Source of the DNA: Acidimicrobiales bacterium
GTDB taxonomy: Bacteria; Actinomycetota; Acidimicrobiia; Acidimicrobiales; SZUA-35
Assembly: GCA_020629695.1 (NCBI GenBank)
Contig: JAHDCV010000017.1
Location: forward strand, 1-64,000
DNA: 64,000 nt
Reading direction: 5' to 3'
Each line of letters begins with the position of its first letter. The stretch's first letter is position 1. Position numbers and translations under genes: made by a program. The notes beneath the pieces are model-generated. The model searched no databases, was not told the DNA's origin, and was given only the letters and a program-made list of their open reading frames with translations. Below, in pieces: positions 31,049-42,351 of the stretch.

Positions 31049-31816
31049 TCAGCGTCGCCGGTACCGGCTCACGTGGCGATCGACGACCTCGTTCTGATCC
31101 GGGGCCCAGCCACCGCGCCGTTCCACGAGTTCGAGTCCGGCGCGGTGGGCCATCTCGTCGAGCTCGGCGGGCGACGAGATCCGGAGGAACCACGGGCGGA
31201 GTCGAGCACCCGTTTCGGTGATCGTCACGTGCTGGCCGGCGAGGGTGCGCTCGACCGGATCGACCCTGGTGGCGGTCAGCACGAGTTCATCGGCCTCGAT
31301 CGAGCGAACGCCGACCGAGGAGGTCGGACCGTCGAACAGTCCGTCGCCCGTGAGGCACTCGATCAGCAACACCCCGTCGGGTCGCAGCCCGCGTGCCAGT
31401 TGCTCGATCGCTGCGCCCTGCTCACCCGGCCCGGCGAGATTGAACAGGGTGTTGAACGCGATCACGACGGCCCCGAGACGACCGGGAGCCAGCGGGGCCC
31501 GGCCCATGTCGGCCCGCACGAGGCGCGTGGCAGCGTGCCGAAGGCGGCACTTACGCAACATCGCCGCAGAGGCGTCGAGCCCGACGACCGTGCAGCCATG
31601 TGACTCGAGCGCGGCCACGACGCGGCCGGACCCCACCCCGAGTTCCAGCACCGGGCCGTCGCCGCGGTGCCGTTCGACGTAGGCGGCGAGGTCGGTGCCG
31701 TCACCGAGGTCGGCGTACCACTGGTCGTAGACGTCGGCGAACGCCTCGCCGTAGCTGTCGGGTCCGAGGCCTTCCACGGAAGCGAGTCTGGCCGACGTCA
31801 GTACCCTTTCACCCAT
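31049..31816 (-). CDS. class I SAM-dependent methyltransferase
   Basis: 'PVLELGVGSGRVVAALESHGCTVVGLDASAAMLRKCR'. Start could be ATG 31816 or GTG ~31777. Confidence 0.85.
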   Translation of the reverse strand: MGERVLTSARLASVEGLGPDSYGEAFADVYDQWYADLGDGTDLAAYVERHRGDGPVLELGVGSGRVVAALESHGCTVVGLDASAAMLRKCRLRHAATRLVRADMGRAPLAPGRLGAVVIAFNTLFNLAGPGEQGAAIEQLARGLRPDGVLLIECLTGDGLFDGPTSSVGVRSIEADELVLTATRVDPVERTLAGQHVTITETGARLRPWFLRISSPAELDEMAHRAGLELVERRGGWAPDQNEVVDRHVSRYRRR

Positions 31817-32948
31817 GACCGTCAGCTATCTCGACCATGCGGCCACCACGCCCGTGCGCCCCGAGGTGGTCGAGGCGATGGTCGAGGTCATGTCCGGGCC
31901 CGCCGGCAACCCCTCGGGGTCGCATGCCGCGGCCCGCGCGGCGATGCGGCGACTCGATGCCGCGCGCTCGGCGTTCGCCGAGGTGGTCGGCGCCCACCCG
32001 AACGAGGTCGTGTTCACCGGTGGTGGATCCGAGGCCGACAACCTGGCGATCCGCGGGGTGCTCGGTCGGTCGGCGCCCGACCGACCCGCCGTGTGTTCCG
32101 CTCTGGAGCACCACGCGGTCCTCGAACCCGTCGAGGTGTCGGGCGGTCGGACGGTGGCGGTCACCGCCGACGGGCGGATCGATCTCGCCGACCTCGAGCG
32201 GGTGCTCGACGCGGTCCACCCGAGCGTCGTGTCCACGATGCTGGTCAACAACGAGACGGGGCTCGTCCAGCCGCTCGACGAGGTCGCCCAGATCGTCCGG
32301 GACCGTCATCCGGACGCCGTCGTCCACACCGATGCCGTGCAGGCGCTGCGTTGGCTCGACGTCGCGACGCGCACAGCGGTTGCGGATCTGGTCTCCTATG
32401 CCGGGCACAAGTTCGGCGGCCCGGCCGGTGTCGGCGCCCTCGTCGTGCGCAACGGTGTCGAGCTCGATCCGATCGTGCGCGGCGGGGGACAGGAGCAGGG
32501 CCGTCGCAGCGGCACACAGAACGTGGCCGGCATCGTGGGCATGAGTGTGGCCGCGACCCTCGCCGCGGCCGAACGTGACGCGATCGTCGCCCGCGTCTCG
32601 GGTCTGCGAATCCGGCTCGTCGAGGGGCTGCGGTCGCGCCTCGACGGATGGTCCGAGACGGGCTCGGGCGAGCGGGTGGCCGGCATGGCCCACCTGTGCA
32701 TCGACGGTGTGACCGCCGAGCCGTTGTTGCTCCTGCTCGAGCAGGGCGGCGTGCTGGCGTCGGCGGCCTCGAGCTGTTCGAGCGGCGCGATGCACCCGAG
32801 CCACGTGCTCGCGGCGATGGGGTACGACCGAACCCGTGCATCGGGGTCGCTACGCCTGTCGATCGGCCCGACCACCACCGAGGCCGACATCGACCGTGCC
32901 GTGCAGGTCGTGCCTGACGCCGTCGAACGCATCCGGGCCGCGGCATGA
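31815..32948 (+). CDS. iscS: cysteine desulfurase (IscS/NifS family)
   Basis: 'YLDHAATTPVRPEV', 'NEVVFTGGGSEADNLAIRG', 'HTDAVQALRWLDV', 'YAGHKFGGPAGVGALVVR', 'GGGQEQGRRSGTQNVAGIVG'. Confidence 0.93.
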   Translation: MTVSYLDHAATTPVRPEVVEAMVEVMSGPAGNPSGSHAAARAAMRRLDAARSAFAEVVGAHPNEVVFTGGGSEADNLAIRGVLGRSAPDRPAVCSALEHHAVLEPVEVSGGRTVAVTADGRIDLADLERVLDAVHPSVVSTMLVNNETGLVQPLDEVAQIVRDRHPDAVVHTDAVQALRWLDVATRTAVADLVSYAGHKFGGPAGVGALVVRNGVELDPIVRGGGQEQGRRSGTQNVAGIVGMSVAATLAAAERDAIVARVSGLRIRLVEGLRSRLDGWSETGSGERVAGMAHLCIDGVTAEPLLLLLEQGGVLASAASSCSSGAMHPSHVLAAMGYDRTRASGSLRLSIGPTTTEADIDRAVQVVPDAVERIRAAA

Positions 32949-33979
32949 GTCGGCTGCTCGTGGCGATGTCCGGCGGGGTCGACTCCTCGGTCGCTGCCGC
33001 GCTCGCCGTCGAGGCCGGCCACCAGGTCACCGGGGTGACCCTGAAGCTCTGGGGTGGCGAGTCGGACTCCGGCTGCTGCTCGGTGTCCGACGTCGAGGAC
33101 GCCCGACGGGTCGCCCACCAGCTCGGCATCGACCACCACGTGTTCAACTTCGGTGAGGACTTCGAACGCCACGTCGTCGATCCGTTCGTCGACGCCTGGG
33201 CCAACGGCACGACGCCGAACCCGTGTGTGGAGTGCAACCGGCACATCAAGTTCGACCTGCTGCTCCGCCGTGCCGACCTGCTCGGCTTCGAGACGATCGC
33301 CACCGGCCATCACGCCCGCCTCGTGGAGCACGCCGGTGAGCGACGCCTCGCCCGTGGCGCCGACGCAGCCAAGGACCAGTCCTACGTGCTCCACATGCTC
33401 GGCGCCGAGCAGCGGGCCCGGCTCGAGCTCCCTGTCGGGCACCTCACCAAGGCCGAGGTCCGGGCCGAGGCGGAGCGCTTCGGCTTCGACACCGCGGCCA
33501 AGCCCGACTCGCAGGACGTGTGCTTCATCCACTCCGACGGTGGCAAGGCCAAGTTCCTCGGCGACCGCATCCCACTGCGATCCGGTCGGATCGTCGACAC
33601 CGAGGGCACCGAGCTCGGCACGGTCGAGCGGGTGCAACTCGTGACCATCGGTCAGCGCAAGGGGCTCGACCTCGGTGGTGGCCAGGGTCGGCGCTACGTC
33701 GTCGACACCGATCCCTCGACCGACACCGTCGTCGTCGGCGACCGGGCCGCCTTGCTGCGGGCCGAGCAGCCGGTCGAGGCATGGCAGTGGGTCGTCGATC
33801 CGGATCTGGTCGGTGGCGAGCTCGCGGCGCAGGTCTCCGCCCACGGTGGACCTCGGGCGGTCGCCTCGATCGAGGCCGATCGGGTCGTGTGGGCCGAGTC
33901 CGAGCAACGGGTCGCGCCGGGTCAGGCGATCGTCGGGTACGACGGCGACACCGTGGTCGGATGGGGTCTGGCTGCGTGA
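32945..33979 (+). CDS. mnmA: tRNA-specific 2-thiouridylase
   Basis: 'LLVAMSGGVDSSVAAALAVEAGH', 'GTTPNPCVECNRHIKFDLLL', 'ATGHHARLV', 'KDQSYVLHML', 'SQDVCFI'. Confidence 0.96.
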   Translation: MSRLLVAMSGGVDSSVAAALAVEAGHQVTGVTLKLWGGESDSGCCSVSDVEDARRVAHQLGIDHHVFNFGEDFERHVVDPFVDAWANGTTPNPCVECNRHIKFDLLLRRADLLGFETIATGHHARLVEHAGERRLARGADAAKDQSYVLHMLGAEQRARLELPVGHLTKAEVRAEAERFGFDTAAKPDSQDVCFIHSDGGKAKFLGDRIPLRSGRIVDTEGTELGTVERVQLVTIGQRKGLDLGGGQGRRYVVDTDPSTDTVVVGDRAALLRAEQPVEAWQWVVDPDLVGGELAAQVSAHGGPRAVASIEADRVVWAESEQRVAPGQAIVGYDGDTVVGWGLAA

Positions 33980-34926
33980 TCACACGCCGTCTGTCGCCCG
34001 ACGAACTCGAGGTCGCCATCGAGCTGCTCGGTGACGGTGCACTCGTCGCGGTGCCGACGGAGACCGTCTACGGCCTCGCGGCACGTGCCGACCGACCCGA
34101 CGCCCTCGCCGCGATCTTCACCGCCAAGGGTCGGCCAGCGGGCCACCCGCTCATCCTCCATCTCGCTTCAGCGGATGATCTCGGCCGTTGGGCCGTCGCC
34201 GACGAGCGGGCCACCGCTCTCGCCGAGGCGTTCTGGCCCGGTCCGTTCACGATGGTGCTGCCCCGCACCGATCTCGTCGACGACACCGTGACCGGTGGAC
34301 GCGACACCGTCGGCATCCGGGTGCCCGACCACGACCTCACCCGTCGACTGATCGAGCGCGGTGGTACGGCCCTCGCCGCGCCGTCGGCCAACCGGTTCGG
34401 TGCGGTGTCGCCGACCGAGGCCGACCATGTACTCACCGATCTCGACGGGCGGATCGCCGCCGTGCTCGACGGGGGTGCGAGCCGAGTCGGTGTCGAGTCG
34501 ACGATCCTCGAACTCCTGCCCGGCCGCCCACCCACGCTGCTGCGCCCCGGCGGGATCTCCGTCGTCGAGATCGAGGGGGTGCTGGGGGCGACCGTCGTCG
34601 ACGGTCGGACGGGAGAGTCCCGCGCCGCCGGCATGCTCGCGTCGCACTACGCACCGACGGCGACGGTGGAACTCGTCGAATCGGGCACGTCGCCGCCGGC
34701 CCGTGACGGCGATGCCTGGATCGTGCCGAGCGGCACGCCCCGACCCGATGGGGTACGCGCTGCGCAGCTGCCCGCCGATGGTGCGGGCTACGCCGCCGGC
34801 CTCTATCGGGCGCTCCGCGACCTCGACCGTCTGGGCCCGGATCGCATCCTCGTGGTCGCACCGACCGAGGGTGATCTGCTCGATGCCGTGGCCGATCGGT
34901 TGGCCAAGGCCGCCGCGCCCCGCTGA
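33976..34926 (+). CDS. L-threonylcarbamoyladenylate synthase (Sua5/YrdC/YwlC)
   Basis: 'VAVPTETVYGLAARADRPDALAAIFTAKGRPAGHPLILHLAS', 'APSANRFGAVSPT', C-terminal Sua5 domain 'AGMLASHYAPTA'. Confidence 0.94.
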   Translation: MITRRLSPDELEVAIELLGDGALVAVPTETVYGLAARADRPDALAAIFTAKGRPAGHPLILHLASADDLGRWAVADERATALAEAFWPGPFTMVLPRTDLVDDTVTGGRDTVGIRVPDHDLTRRLIERGGTALAAPSANRFGAVSPTEADHVLTDLDGRIAAVLDGGASRVGVESTILELLPGRPPTLLRPGGISVVEIEGVLGATVVDGRTGESRAAGMLASHYAPTATVELVESGTSPPARDGDAWIVPSGTPRPDGVRAAQLPADGAGYAAGLYRALRDLDRLGPDRILVVAPTEGDLLDAVADRLAKAAAPR

Positions 34927-34936
34927 TCCGAAGCCG

Positions 34937-35500
34937 TCAGACGATGCCGGCGGCCTCGGCGGGACGCCGGTAGGCCTCGGCCAACGTCTCGGTCGTCTCG
35001 TGGGCGTTGAGGCCCGACGGGTTCGGCACGATCCACAGCTCGGCGCCCTCGAAGTCGGCGTCCTGGCGGCCCATCGCGGCCTTGGGCTGACGGAACGCGG
35101 TCCGGTAGGCCGTGATGCCGGCAACGGCCACGACGGCCGGTCGGAGTTCGGCGACCCTCGCCCGGAGTGCGACACCCCCCTCACGGAGTTCGTCGTTCGA
35201 GAGTTCCGACGCCTTGGCCGTCGCCCGACGCGCGACGTTGGTGATGCCGATCCCCCGTTCGATCAGATGCGCCCGGTCGGCGTCGGTGAACCCGGTGCCG
35301 CGGTCGATCTCCCGCTCGATGATCCCGGCTCGGAGCAGCGCGGGATAGAAGCGGTTGCCGGGGTGGGCGAAGTGGGTCGCCGTCGCCGCCGTCCAGAGGC
35401 CGGGGTTGATCCCGACGAACAGGAGCCGCAGCCCCGGACCGATCAGGTCGGGCACCGTGGTGTCGCGGAAGGCCTCGAGCTCGTCACGACTGAATCCCAT
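34937..35500 (-). CDS. mug: G/U mismatch-specific DNA glycosylase
   Basis: 'LRLLFVGINPGLWTAATATHFAHPGNRFYPALLRAGI', 'NVARRATAKASEL', 'WIVPNPSGLNAH'. Confidence 0.9.
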   Translation of the reverse strand: MGFSRDELEAFRDTTVPDLIGPGLRLLFVGINPGLWTAATATHFAHPGNRFYPALLRAGIIEREIDRGTGFTDADRAHLIERGIGITNVARRATAKASELSNDELREGGVALRARVAELRPAVVAVAGITAYRTAFRQPKAAMGRQDADFEGAELWIVPNPSGLNAHETTETLAEAYRRPAEAAGIV

Positions 35501-35524
35501 CCCCGACGACGGTACCGAGCGAGG

Positions 35525-36955
35525 TCAACCGGCCGCATGCCGCAGGGCGCTGTCGACTCGACGGAGAGCCTCGGGGAGATCATCGGTGGTGACCGCCCCG
35601 AAGCCGATGATGAGGCCCTCCGGGTGGTTCTCGGCCTGCCAGCACTGGCCGTAGTCGCCGAGCGCCACACCGTCGTGGCCGGCGCGGGCCCGGACGGCCG
35701 CCTCGGCGACCCCCTGTGGAAGGTGGACCGTGGTGTGCAGGCCGGCGACGTGGTGGTGCGCCTCGGCCACGAGACCCTGCTCGGCAGCGTCGTGGCAGAA
35801 GGCCGCGACCAGTGCATGTCGCTCCCGGTAGCGGCGACGGGTACGACGCAGGTGCCGATCGAGGGCGCCGTCGGTGACGAAGCGATGCAATGCCCGCTGG
35901 CTGGCATCGGGAGGTTGCCAGTCCATCAGCGATCGGAGCGTCGTCGCGTCGTGCACCAGCGCGGTCGGCAGCACGAGGAACCCGAGGCGGAGCGACGGCG
36001 CGAGTGTCTTCGAGAACGTGCCGACGTAGACGACCCGCCCGTTGCGGTCGAGTCGATGCAGCGGCTCGAGGGGTCGGTCCTCGTGTCGGTACTCCGAGTC
36101 GTAGTCGTCCTCGACGATCACCAGATCGCGGCGTTCGGCGAGATCCAGGAGCGCCCGGCGGCGATCGAGACTCATCACCGCCCCGGTCGGGGACTGGTGC
36201 GACGGGGTGACGTAGACCAATCGGGCGTCGTCGGGGATCCGGTCGACGACGAGACCGTCGCGGTCGACGGGGACGGGCACCACCGCGGCGCCGAGGGCGA
36301 GGAAGAGGCTCCGGACGGGCGGGTACCCGGGATCCTCGACCGCGACGACGTCACCGGGCCGCAGCAGCAAGCGGGCGATCACGTCGACCCCCTGCTGGGC
36401 GCCGGCGGTCACCATCACCTGATCGGGGTCGGCGTCGACCGCTCGTGATCGCTGCACCCAGTGGGCGAGCGCTCGCCGGAGATCCGCCCGACCGGCGGGC
36501 TCCATGTAGCCGGTCGGCGCGACGTGCAGGGCGTCGCTCATCGCCCGTCGCCACTCGAGCAGCGGGAAGAACGCCGGGTCGGGCCGTCCGCTCCGGAGGT
36601 CGAATGCCGGAGGTGCCGCATCGAAGCCGCCGAGTGACCACCGGGTCGTGTCGAGCAGCCCGAGGTTCGGGGCCGACAGCGTCGTCGGACGTGTCGGGCT
36701 CTCGGAAGCGCCGGCCCGGCGATAGCTCACCGAGCTGCCGCCGCCGGCACGGCCCTCCACGTATCCCTCGGCGACGAGGCGCCCGTAGACCGTCGTGATC
36801 GTGCTCCGCGCCACGCCGAGCTCCGCCGCCAACACCCGCGTCGCCGGGAGGCGATCGCCGTGGTGCAGTCGTCCCGAGACGATGGCCTCGCGGAGCTGCT
36901 CGAACAGCGCCTCGGACTTGTTGCGTCCGATGGCCGGATCGAGGAACACGTCCAT
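35525..36955 (-). CDS. MocR/PdxR-type transcriptional regulator (GntR wHTH + class I aminotransferase-like domain)
   Basis: 'LFEQLREAIVSGRLHHGDRLPATRVLAAELGVARSTITTVYGRLVAEGYV' plus 'VTAGAQQGVDVIARLLLRPGDVVAVEDPGYP', 'VEDDYDSEYRH', 'YVGTFSKTLAPSLRLG'. Confidence 0.94.
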   Translation of the reverse strand: MDVFLDPAIGRNKSEALFEQLREAIVSGRLHHGDRLPATRVLAAELGVARSTITTVYGRLVAEGYVEGRAGGGSSVSYRRAGASESPTRPTTLSAPNLGLLDTTRWSLGGFDAAPPAFDLRSGRPDPAFFPLLEWRRAMSDALHVAPTGYMEPAGRADLRRALAHWVQRSRAVDADPDQVMVTAGAQQGVDVIARLLLRPGDVVAVEDPGYPPVRSLFLALGAAVVPVPVDRDGLVVDRIPDDARLVYVTPSHQSPTGAVMSLDRRRALLDLAERRDLVIVEDDYDSEYRHEDRPLEPLHRLDRNGRVVYVGTFSKTLAPSLRLGFLVLPTALVHDATTLRSLMDWQPPDASQRALHRFVTDGALDRHLRRTRRRYRERHALVAAFCHDAAEQGLVAEAHHHVAGLHTTVHLPQGVAEAAVRARAGHDGVALGDYGQCWQAENHPEGLIIGFGAVTTDDLPEALRRVDSALRHAAG

Positions 36956-36957
36956 GT

Positions 36958-37008
36958 GCGTCGAACCTACGACGCTGAACTTGGTCTGATCAACTGCGTC
37001 GAACTTGG
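36958..37008. promoter_or_regulatory. candidate MocR operator: direct repeats GAACTTGG (24-bp spacing) and GCGTCGAAC
   Basis: GAACTTGG at 36977-36984 and 37001-37008; GCGTCGAAC at 36958-36966 and 36996-37004; in the divergent MocR/SnoaL-like intergenic region. Confidence 0.5.
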
Positions 37009-37074
37009 ACCTTCCGCAAGACCAACACGGTTCGTACGGTCTCGGTGTCCGTCCAGCACCCCCAGGAGATCGAG

Positions 37075-37476
37075 ATGAACCACGACCACACGAGGGCCAG
37101 AGCCCTCGGCGACGCCATGGTCGACCAGCGATGGGACGACGTGCTCGCCGTCGTCCATCCCGACGTCGTCGCCCACGTGCCCGCCGTCGGTGACCTGATC
37201 GGTGTCGACGCCCTCGCCGGGTTCCTCCTGGAGACGGCGGCGAAGACCGACGACGGTGAGCGCTTCGAGCTGCTCGACGTGCTCGTCGGCGAACGGGTGA
37301 GTGCGCTCTACTTCCGGATCACGGCGACCCGCGAGGGACGGCCCCCACTCGACAACCTCACCCTGCATGTGGCCCGGTTCGACGGCGACCGGGTCGCCGA
37401 GGTGTGGTTCCACAACTTCGACGGTGCGGCGGTCGCAGCGTTCTGGGCGGACGGGTCGGATGCGGTCCGGGCTTGA
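37075..37476 (+). CDS. SnoaL/NTF2-like protein
   Basis: ~134 aa: 'ARALGDAMVDQRWDDVLAVVHPDVVAHVPAVGDLIGVDALAGFL...DNLTLHVARFDGDRVAEVWFH', an SnoaL-like pattern. Confidence 0.7.
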   Translation: MNHDHTRARALGDAMVDQRWDDVLAVVHPDVVAHVPAVGDLIGVDALAGFLLETAAKTDDGERFELLDVLVGERVSALYFRITATREGRPPLDNLTLHVARFDGDRVAEVWFHNFDGAAVAAFWADGSDAVRA

Positions 37477-38380
37477 GTCGCCGCCGGTGGGCGGGGACGT
37501 GCCGGCACTGCCCCGGCCGAGCCCCGACCCGGTGGCTGTCGCGGCCTTGCTCGGCGCCGGCGCGATGCTGGGTCTCACCGCCACCCTCTCGAAGCTCGCC
37601 GCCGACGCCGGCCTGTCGCCGCTCGCGTTCCTCGTCTGGCCAGTGTTCGGCGCCGCCGTGGTGCTCCGTGCCGTCGACCGCCAGCCGCGACGCCCGGTCG
37701 ATCGACCACTCGTGCGGTATCTCCTCGTCGCCGGTCTGATCACGGTGGCCGTGCCACAGCTGATCCTGTTCAGCGCCGTGTCGCAGGTCGGCGCGGCGTT
37801 CGTCGCACTCGCCGTCGCCTTCCCGCCGATCTTCACCTACCTCGGTGCCGTCGCGTTCGGCCGCGAACCACTCCGGGTCGATCGATCGATCGGTGTCGTC
37901 TCGGTCGTCATCGGCGCCGTGCTCCTGGCCGTGTCCAAACTCACCGAACCCGACGCACCGACCCTGTGGATCGGACTCACGCTGACCGTGCCGGTTCTGC
38001 TGGCGATCGGCAATCTCTTCCGGTCGTGGCGGTGGCCGGCCGGCCGCTCGGGGAGTGAGTTGGCCCCCGGCATGTTGTTCGTCGCCGGGTCGATGTTGCT
38101 TCCCGCCGCGGCGGCCCCGGGGCTGGACCTGGCGGTCCCCGCGGAGCCCCGAGCCGTCGTCCTGGTCGGTACCCAGACACTGGTGTTCGTCGCCCAGTAC
38201 GCCCTGTTCTTCGTCGTGCAGCGCCGTGGCGGCCCGGTGTTCCTCAGCCTGCTCGGCTCGGTCGGGGCCATGGTGGGCGCGTCGGCGGCGGCGGTCGTGC
38301 TCGACGAGTCGCTTCCCGGTGGCCTCCTGCCCGCCGCCGTGTGCATCGTCATGGGGATGCGCCAGCTGACGAAGCCGTGA
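37460..38380 (+). CDS. DMT-superfamily (EamA) transporter
   Basis: ~10 TM: 'AAFVALAVAFPPIFTYLGAVAFGREPLRVDRSIGVVSVVIGAVLLAV', 'VFLSLLGSVGAMVGASAAAVVLDESLPGGLLPAAVCIVMGM'. Confidence 0.85.
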   Translation: MRSGLESPPVGGDVPALPRPSPDPVAVAALLGAGAMLGLTATLSKLAADAGLSPLAFLVWPVFGAAVVLRAVDRQPRRPVDRPLVRYLLVAGLITVAVPQLILFSAVSQVGAAFVALAVAFPPIFTYLGAVAFGREPLRVDRSIGVVSVVIGAVLLAVSKLTEPDAPTLWIGLTLTVPVLLAIGNLFRSWRWPAGRSGSELAPGMLFVAGSMLLPAAAAPGLDLAVPAEPRAVVLVGTQTLVFVAQYALFFVVQRRGGPVFLSLLGSVGAMVGASAAAVVLDESLPGGLLPAAVCIVMGMRQLTKP

Positions 38381-38393
38381 GCCGGCGATCCAC

Positions 38394-38588
38394 TCAGCCG
38401 GTGAGGTCCTCGAGCGAGGCCACGGCGTCGCCGAGGTCGACGCGGAGCTGGCGGAGTGAGGCGCGTTGGCGTACCAGTTGCCCGATCAGATCGAGCGCCT
38501 CCTCACGGTTCAGTGCAGCGGAGGTGGCGGGCAGCATGGCGATCGAGCGCCGCCGCCGTTCGAGTTCGTTCCAACGATCGGGGTCCAT
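38394..38588 (-). CDS. small hypothetical protein (64 aa)
   Basis: ORF with ATG start, co-directional with the downstream-of-ligA membrane gene, helical/charged composition. No family recognised. Confidence 0.45.
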   Translation of the reverse strand: MDPDRWNELERRRRSIAMLPATSAALNREEALDLIGQLVRQRASLRQLRVDLGDAVASLEDLTG

Positions 38589-38648
38589 GCGGACGCACTC
38601 TCGCGCCGAACAGGTGTTCGATGCAAGCCTTCGTTCTCGTCGGCGGGC

Positions 38649-39542
38649 TCAGGCGATCTTGATCCCGCGGATCCGGGCTTCGGTGAGGACCCGTCCCGGC
38701 AGCGACGGCGTGAAGATCACCCCGTCAGCCGGGGTCGGTGCGGGCCGCGCTCCGCCGCGGCGGACGAGCTCGACCGGGTCGCGGAACTCGGCCCGGAGTG
38801 CCAGGCCGAGCGCAGAACCGGTCAGGTCCGTGACCTCGGTGTCGGCGGGTGCCGGCCCGAGACGTTCGATGGCGGTGCGCTTGAGCAGGATCGGCTCGAC
38901 CAACTGCGCGCGGTCGTGCAGGACGACGCCGGCGGGCACGAACACCAGCCATCGCCGGGCGAGCTGATGGAGCGAGCGGGCACCGAACCACGCGGTCGCG
39001 AGCCCGACGACGGTGAGGACCGCGCCGATGATCCGCCGCTCGGTCGCGAGCAGGGCGACACCACCCACGAGCGGACCGACGGTGAGCAGCCAGGTGAGTT
39101 GAAGGGGTCCGACCAGCAGGGCGGCGGGTGGGCGGAGGGCGAGTCGGCGCTCCGAGCCGTAGGCGGAGCCGTTGACCATCGCGTCGCCGGTGACCGGTTG
39201 GAACACCGCACCGATCACCGCGGCGGAGGCGATCAGCGCGACGACCGTCGGGGTCGTCGCCCCGACATCGGCGATCGCCGTGACGGCGGCGACCGGCACG
39301 AGCGGCGCGAGGATGCGCAGCGCCGTGAGCGCGATGGTCGAGGGCACGGCGAGGGCGATCAGGCCGGTGAACCACACGGCCCAGCCGCAGATCGCCGAGA
39401 TCCATCCGGTGGCTCCGGTCGTGTCGGCGAGCCAGGCGTCGAGGGCCGGCGCCACGGTCAACGGGAGCGACGCCCACACCACGCGGGCGGGCCAGAGGCC
39501 GATCCGGTCGGCGAGGGGTGCTGTCGGTCCGGATCGGGCCAC
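38649..39542 (-). CDS. multi-pass membrane protein of unknown function
   Basis: Multiple TM segments 'WTVWFTGLIALAVPSTIALTALRILAPLVPVAAVTAI'-like stretch and cytosolic C-terminus. GTG start at 39542 inferred; divergent to ligA. Confidence 0.6.
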   Translation of the reverse strand: MARSGPTAPLADRIGLWPARVVWASLPLTVAPALDAWLADTTGATGWISAICGWAVWFTGLIALAVPSTIALTALRILAPLVPVAAVTAIADVGATTPTVVALIASAAVIGAVFQPVTGDAMVNGSAYGSERRLALRPPAALLVGPLQLTWLLTVGPLVGGVALLATERRIIGAVLTVVGLATAWFGARSLHQLARRWLVFVPAGVVLHDRAQLVEPILLKRTAIERLGPAPADTEVTDLTGSALGLALRAEFRDPVELVRRGGARPAPTPADGVIFTPSLPGRVLTEARIRGIKIA

Positions 39543-39623
39543 CGCAGGAGTATGCCGCCGGCGCGCCGGTCGCTCGCGGTCGTGGCGACCGTTCGGCCGT
39601 CCGCTGTCGGTCGCTCTCGCTAG

Positions 39624-41723
<2,100 letters not shown>

Positions 41724-41749
41724 CGGGTCGTGTCGGGCGAACCGCCGGC

Positions 41750-42235
41750 TCAGAGGGCGTTGAAGGTGGTGACGGCCGTGACGCAGTTGTCGGGGCCGTC
41801 GACGATCACGTAGACGCACGCCTCGACGGTGTTGTTCTCGGGACGGAGCAGACCCGACCGCGGGCAGCCGTCTTCGGGGCCCCACGTGAAGTGCCCGAGC
41901 GATCGGCCGGCGGAGTCCGGCGGGTTCATCTCGTCCGGTTCGATCAGCTGACCGTTGATCGTCAGGATCGCCTCGAAGCCCGGGATCAGGTCGACGCCGA
42001 CGGGTTCGCGACACGTCGTGCCTTCGCCGGTGGCGGGGAACCACTGCTCGATCGGGCTGATGGGCAGCGTCGTGGCCACGGGGAGTTCGCCCGCCGGCAC
42101 CGTCACGTTGCCGGTGATGTCGACCTCTCGCGGATCGGAGGTGTTCGCCTGGTAGACGGCGGCCAGGACGAGCGCACCGATGGCCAGGAGCAGCACACCG
42201 CCGGTGACGGCCCGCTGGGTCGTTCGCGAGATCAT
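41750..42235 (-). CDS. membrane-anchored/secreted hypothetical protein
   Basis: N-terminal TM 'GGVLLLAIGALVLAAVYQA' followed by an extracytoplasmic domain with 4 Cys. Confidence 0.65.
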   Translation of the reverse strand: MISRTTQRAVTGGVLLLAIGALVLAAVYQANTSDPREVDITGNVTVPAGELPVATTLPISPIEQWFPATGEGTTCREPVGVDLIPGFEAILTINGQLIEPDEMNPPDSAGRSLGHFTWGPEDGCPRSGLLRPENNTVEACVYVIVDGPDNCVTAVTTFNAL

Positions 42236-42351
42236 GGTCCTGATTCTGCCAGCCGCCGGCTCGGGTGGAGCGATCGCGCCGTTGTGTCGGCCGTCATGCC
42301 GTCCGGTCGGAAAACAGCGTGGCGTGATCGCCAAACCGTACGATCGGGGGC

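Noticed and set aside
34361-36448. 695-aa plus-strand ORF over sua5 end, mug and MocR
   Set aside because: Antisense to mug and MocR, which carry clear motifs.
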